From contig DKNM01000130.1 of NCBI GenBank assembly GCA_002470695.1, positions 7,205 to 51,950 of the forward strand: 44,746 nucleotides of DNA. The letters run 5' to 3'. Source of the stretch: Candidatus Neomicrothrix sp. UBA7388 (GTDB lineage: Bacteria > Actinomycetota > Acidimicrobiia > Acidimicrobiales > Poriferisodalaceae). Both the position numbers and the translations under genes were made by a program. Shown here piece after piece: positions 42,071 to 44,746 of the stretch. Position 1 is the stretch's first letter, and the number at the start of each line of letters is the position of its first letter. The notes under the pieces are model-generated. The model was given only the letters and a program-made list of their open reading frames with translations. It was not told the origin of the DNA and made no database searches.

Positions 42071-43546
42071 CTATAGATCATCGGAGCTAATCGCTCCTTC
42101 CCTCAGAACCACAAGCCCTTCACCAGTCGTGTCAACCACGGTCGAAGCAAGACCCTTGGTTGCAGCGCCTTGAACGACGACGGCTGGAGAGATTATTAAC
42201 GATTGCGCTGCTACGTCAGCAGAATCAGCAGTCTCTTCACCATGTAAGTTTGCGCTGGAGCCAGTGACGGGACCTACATTGTCAATTAGAAGCCGAAGCC
42301 ATCCGGGCTCCGGACATCTCACGCCAAGGGTGCTGCTACCGTGAACAGGGTCCACTCCATTCCGTCGCTCTGCGACGATAGTCAACGCTCCTGGCCAATG
42401 TCGTTCCAGCAACAGTCGAGCCTTGTCGTTTAAAACAACCAATTGTTCAGCTTGCTCAATGCCGCTCACCAGAATTGGAACTGGTTGCTCAAAGGGTCGA
42501 TCCTTCGCTCTATAGGAGCTCATTACCGCAGCTTCATCTGCATAAGAAGCTAGTAAGCCAGGAAGCGTGTCCGTTGGGGCCACAACGAGCTCTCCATTCC
42601 GCAGGGCCTGTTCCGCAGCTAAACGTTGGGAGTTCGCAACATCGTCTATTGGTTTGCGTGCGACCACGAATCTACTTGCGCCAGACAAGTCATCTCCGAC
42701 CGTTACATCTTCAAATCCGCGGGCTATCGCGAGAGCATGAAGCCGGCTAGTTTGCTCAGACCCGCACTCGAGGACGAGCCAACCGCTAGGGCGTAACCAT
42801 TCCCTCGCACTTCGCGTCAGCAGGTCAAGGTGGATAAAACCATCCTGCTCTGCTACCAGCGCCATAGACGGTTCCCAATCAGCTACTGCGGGAGGAAGGT
42901 CAACGTTTGAGGGCACATAGGGAGGGTTAGAGATGAGAAGGTCTAGACCTCCCGCCAACTCCTCGGGCAGTGCATCAAACCAGTCACCTTCGTAAAAATT
43001 AACTTTGACTCCTGCTACTCCCAACCCTGCAAGGTTGGATCTTGCGAGAGCGAGAGCTTCATGTGATAGGTCCGTGGCATGCACTTCGACGTTCGAAAGT
43101 TCACCTGCAATCGACAGCGCAATCGCACCGCTCCCAGTTCCTAGGTCAGCTACAACCGCTTTCTCGCCATCGACATTTCGACGGGACTTGAGTAGATCAA
43201 TAGCGTAACCGGCCACCACCTCGGTTTCGGGTCTCGGAATTAGAGCTCTTCCATCAACGGCTAAGTCGAGATACCTGAAAGTCCAGTTACCCAATACATA
43301 CTGGAGAGGCTCGCCGAGAGCGCGGCGCTGACACATGGCGTCAGCCCGAGCGACGGCGCCTTGAGTTAGAGCCGTTTCAGCGTCTTCAACTAAAGACTCG
43401 GGGCTTAGACCCGTCGCTTCCGCAACTATCCAGCGCGCACTGGTCTCGGCGTCCTCGACTTCGGAGGCTTGAAGGGTCTCTAAAATGTCAGCTCGTAGTT
43501 TGCTTAGAGTGAGGAAAGACCCGACCTCGCCCTCAGGTCGATTCAT
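42071..43546 (-). CDS. prmC: PrmC release-factor glutamine methyltransferase fused to Sua5/YciO/YrdC domain
   Basis: A 491-residue fusion. Residues 1-300 form PrmC, which methylates the Gln of the GGQ motif in release factors: an N-terminal helical domain, LIPRPETE near 102-109, GTGSG at 136-140 and catalytic NPPY at 207-210. Residues about 305-491 form a Sua5/TsaC-like domain (PTDTLPGL, KDRP, GSSAN) that makes threonylcarbamoyl-AMP for t6A tRNA. In mycobacteria these are separate neighbouring genes. Its ATG overlaps the end of prfA, with GAGG seven bases before, so enzyme and substrate protein are coupled. Confidence 0.92.
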   Translation of the reverse strand: MNRPEGEVGSFLTLSKLRADILETLQASEVEDAETSARWIVAEATGLSPESLVEDAETALTQGAVARADAMCQRRALGEPLQYVLGNWTFRYLDLAVDGRALIPRPETEVVAGYAIDLLKSRRNVDGEKAVVADLGTGSGAIALSIAGELSNVEVHATDLSHEALALARSNLAGLGVAGVKVNFYEGDWFDALPEELAGGLDLLISNPPYVPSNVDLPPAVADWEPSMALVAEQDGFIHLDLLTRSAREWLRPSGWLVLECGSEQTSRLHALAIARGFEDVTVGDDLSGASRFVVARKPIDDVANSQRLAAEQALRNGELVVAPTDTLPGLLASYADEAAVMSSYRAKDRPFEQPVPILVSGIEQAEQLVVLNDKARLLLERHWPGALTIVAERRNGVDPVHGSSTLGVRCPEPGWLRLLIDNVGPVTGSSANLHGEETADSADVAAQSLIISPAVVVQGAATKGLASTVVDTTGEGLVVLREGAISSDDL

Positions 43547-44606
43547 GTTCAGCCTCAAGTTGTTGTTCACGTTCACGAAGCATGAGGGGCTGCACGACTT
43601 CATCAAGACCACCTGACAAAACACGCTCCAATTTGTAGAGGGTCAACCCAATGCGATGGTCGGTGACACGGCTTTCTTTGAAATTGTAGGTTCGAATTTT
43701 TTCTGCGCGGCCACCGCTTTTAATTTGATCCCGTTTTTGCGCCGCTTGAGACATGGCTTGCTCTTCTTGTCGAAGCTTCAACAGTCGAGCCCTGAGAACT
43801 CGCAGAGCTTTGGCTTTATTTTGTAATTGGCTCTTTTCATCTTGCATCGAAACCACAAGACCAGTTGGCAGGTGAGTGACTCGAACCGCCGAGTCTGTTG
43901 TGTTAACCGATTGACCACCCGGACCCGATGACCGATAGGTATCAATTTCTAAATCGTTGGCGTCGATTTCTACTTCTACCTCATCAGCTTCGGGAAGAAC
44001 CGTTACTGCAGCCGAAGATGTATGCACCCTTCCTTGCGACTCCGTCACAGGCACCCTTTGAACCCGGTGGGGGCCACCTTCGTGCTTGAGATGACTCCAC
44101 ACGGCGTCGCCTTTAACTAGAAACGCAATATCGGTGTAGCCGCCCATGTCACTCAAGTGACTGCCTAGAACCTCAACGCCCCAGCCTTTAGCGCTCACGT
44201 AGGAACGGTACATTTCAAATAAATCTCGAGCCCAGAGATTTGCTTCTTCCCCTCCTTCAGCGCCTCTAATTTCAACAATGACGTTGCGGTCGTCGTTCGG
44301 GTCTCTGGGCAGCAACAAGAGACGAAATTCCTCTTCTAGCTTCTCTGCATCTAAAACCGCAGCCGCTTCCATTTCACGAGCCTCTGATAACTCGTCACCA
44401 GAACTTGATTCAGCCATCTCTTTGGCTGCTAGTGAGTCTTCTAAAGCTCTCCGCCACGCTGAGCCCACTTCAATCATTTCGGCCAGTTGAGAGTGTCGGC
44501 GGCTGACCTCTACGAAGCGCTCCCTATTAGAGGTGACTTCCGGATCACCGAGCTGCGACTCAACATGAGCCAACTCTTCTTCTAACTGCAATAGGCGATC
44601 AAGCAC
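43533..44606 (-). CDS. prfA: Peptide chain release factor 1
   Basis: Recognises UAA and UAG stop codons and triggers peptide release. From the GTG at 44606 it has 357 residues, the usual length. The PxT codon-recognition motif is PVT at 186-188 (RVPVTESQGRVHTS), and the GGQ motif is at 230-232 in SSGPGGQSVNTTDS. The GTG is preferred over an upstream TTG/ATG at 44657/44654 because it gives the standard LDRLLQLEEEL N-terminus and does not overlap the preceding frame. Confidence 0.96.
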   Translation of the reverse strand: MLDRLLQLEEELAHVESQLGDPEVTSNRERFVEVSRRHSQLAEMIEVGSAWRRALEDSLAAKEMAESSSGDELSEAREMEAAAVLDAEKLEEEFRLLLLPRDPNDDRNVIVEIRGAEGGEEANLWARDLFEMYRSYVSAKGWGVEVLGSHLSDMGGYTDIAFLVKGDAVWSHLKHEGGPHRVQRVPVTESQGRVHTSSAAVTVLPEADEVEVEIDANDLEIDTYRSSGPGGQSVNTTDSAVRVTHLPTGLVVSMQDEKSQLQNKAKALRVLRARLLKLRQEEQAMSQAAQKRDQIKSGGRAEKIRTYNFKESRVTDHRIGLTLYKLERVLSGGLDEVVQPLMLREREQQLEAEHEST

Positions 44607-44610
44607 AGCC

Positions 44611-44745
44611 CTAGGGTACAGACGGTGAGGGCTTCCATTGGCGCCAATTGTCATCAACGCCTACGATCTCAGCTTCATGAACTAACCGACCAGCCAGGTC
44701 AAAAAGGATCTGATGAGCATCTCTCTGCGGAACCACAACTTTGAG
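44611..44745 (-). CDS. C-terminal end of an unidentified gene upstream of prfA
   Basis: An open frame enters from the window edge and ends with TAG at 44611, four bases before the prfA GTG. The last 44 residues begin LKVVVPQRDAHQIL and end WRQWKPSPSVP. They match no family I can name; this is not ribosomal protein L31 (rpmE), often found here. Tight spacing to prfA supports it being a real gene. Confidence 0.5.
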   Translation of the reverse strand, partial: LKVVVPQRDAHQILFDLAGRLVHEAEIVGVDDNWRQWKPSPSVP

Positions 44746-44746
44746 T

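Overview
The window is about 44.7 kb of dense bacterial chromosome carrying mostly housekeeping genes. It looks like an actinobacterium, most plausibly a streamlined member of the Acidimicrobiia or a relative. The reasons are gene order and sequence type: ilvB-ilvN-ilvC close to serA; the run prfA, prmC, sua5, rpiB, glyA, a wecA-like transferase and then atpB to atpC; an actinobacterial-type SerC; a GlpX-type FBPase; a MurA with Asp in place of the catalytic Cys; and a PASTA kinase-like protein. Base composition looks close to half G+C. The assignment to class is inference. I saw no tRNA or rRNA gene, insertion sequence, CRISPR array, prophage or sign of recent transfer.

Layout. 1-7751 is an amino-acid synthesis block: serA (cut by the window edge), aspC and divergent serC for serine and transamination, a YqgE protein, and ilvC, ilvN and ilvB behind a 5' leader with a short peptide and an attenuator-like hairpin. 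7809-9554 holds an exported sugar-dehydrogenase-like protein and a DUF4332 helix-hairpin-helix protein. 9571-14961 (minus strand) is gatB, gatA, gatC, a 2x[4Fe-4S] ferredoxin and a PASTA protein whose kinase domain has lost its catalytic residues. 15035-20700 has ligA, mnmA and a cysteine desulfurase (the last two overlap and probably cooperate in tRNA 2-thiouridine synthesis) with two unknown membrane proteins. 20736-31349 is mixed: a methyltransferase, an SRPBCC-phosphotransferase fusion, meaB, murA, an MFS protein, a TEX30-like hydrolase, an enoyl-CoA hydratase-like protein, lhgO, a J-domain protein, glpX and a variant hisI. 31391-44745 (minus strand) is a long co-directional run: an unidentified gene end, prfA, a prmC-sua5 fusion, rpiB, glyA, a wecA-like gene, two small ATP-synthase accessory proteins and the full F1Fo ATP synthase (a, c, b, delta, alpha, gamma, beta, epsilon).

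Genes are tightly packed. Many junctions are 4-base ATGA-type overlaps, and several convergent pairs end within 1-16 bases of each other with no clear terminator. No gene-free stretch exceeds 300 bases; the longest (7563-7808) holds the ilvB leader. I do not see a wholly new multi-gene system. The most interesting points are the ilvB leader, which may be translated without a ribosome binding site; the degenerate PASTA pseudokinase; the SRPBCC-APH fusion that also lacks its metal-binding Asp; the HisI variant; and the PrmC-Sua5 fusion.
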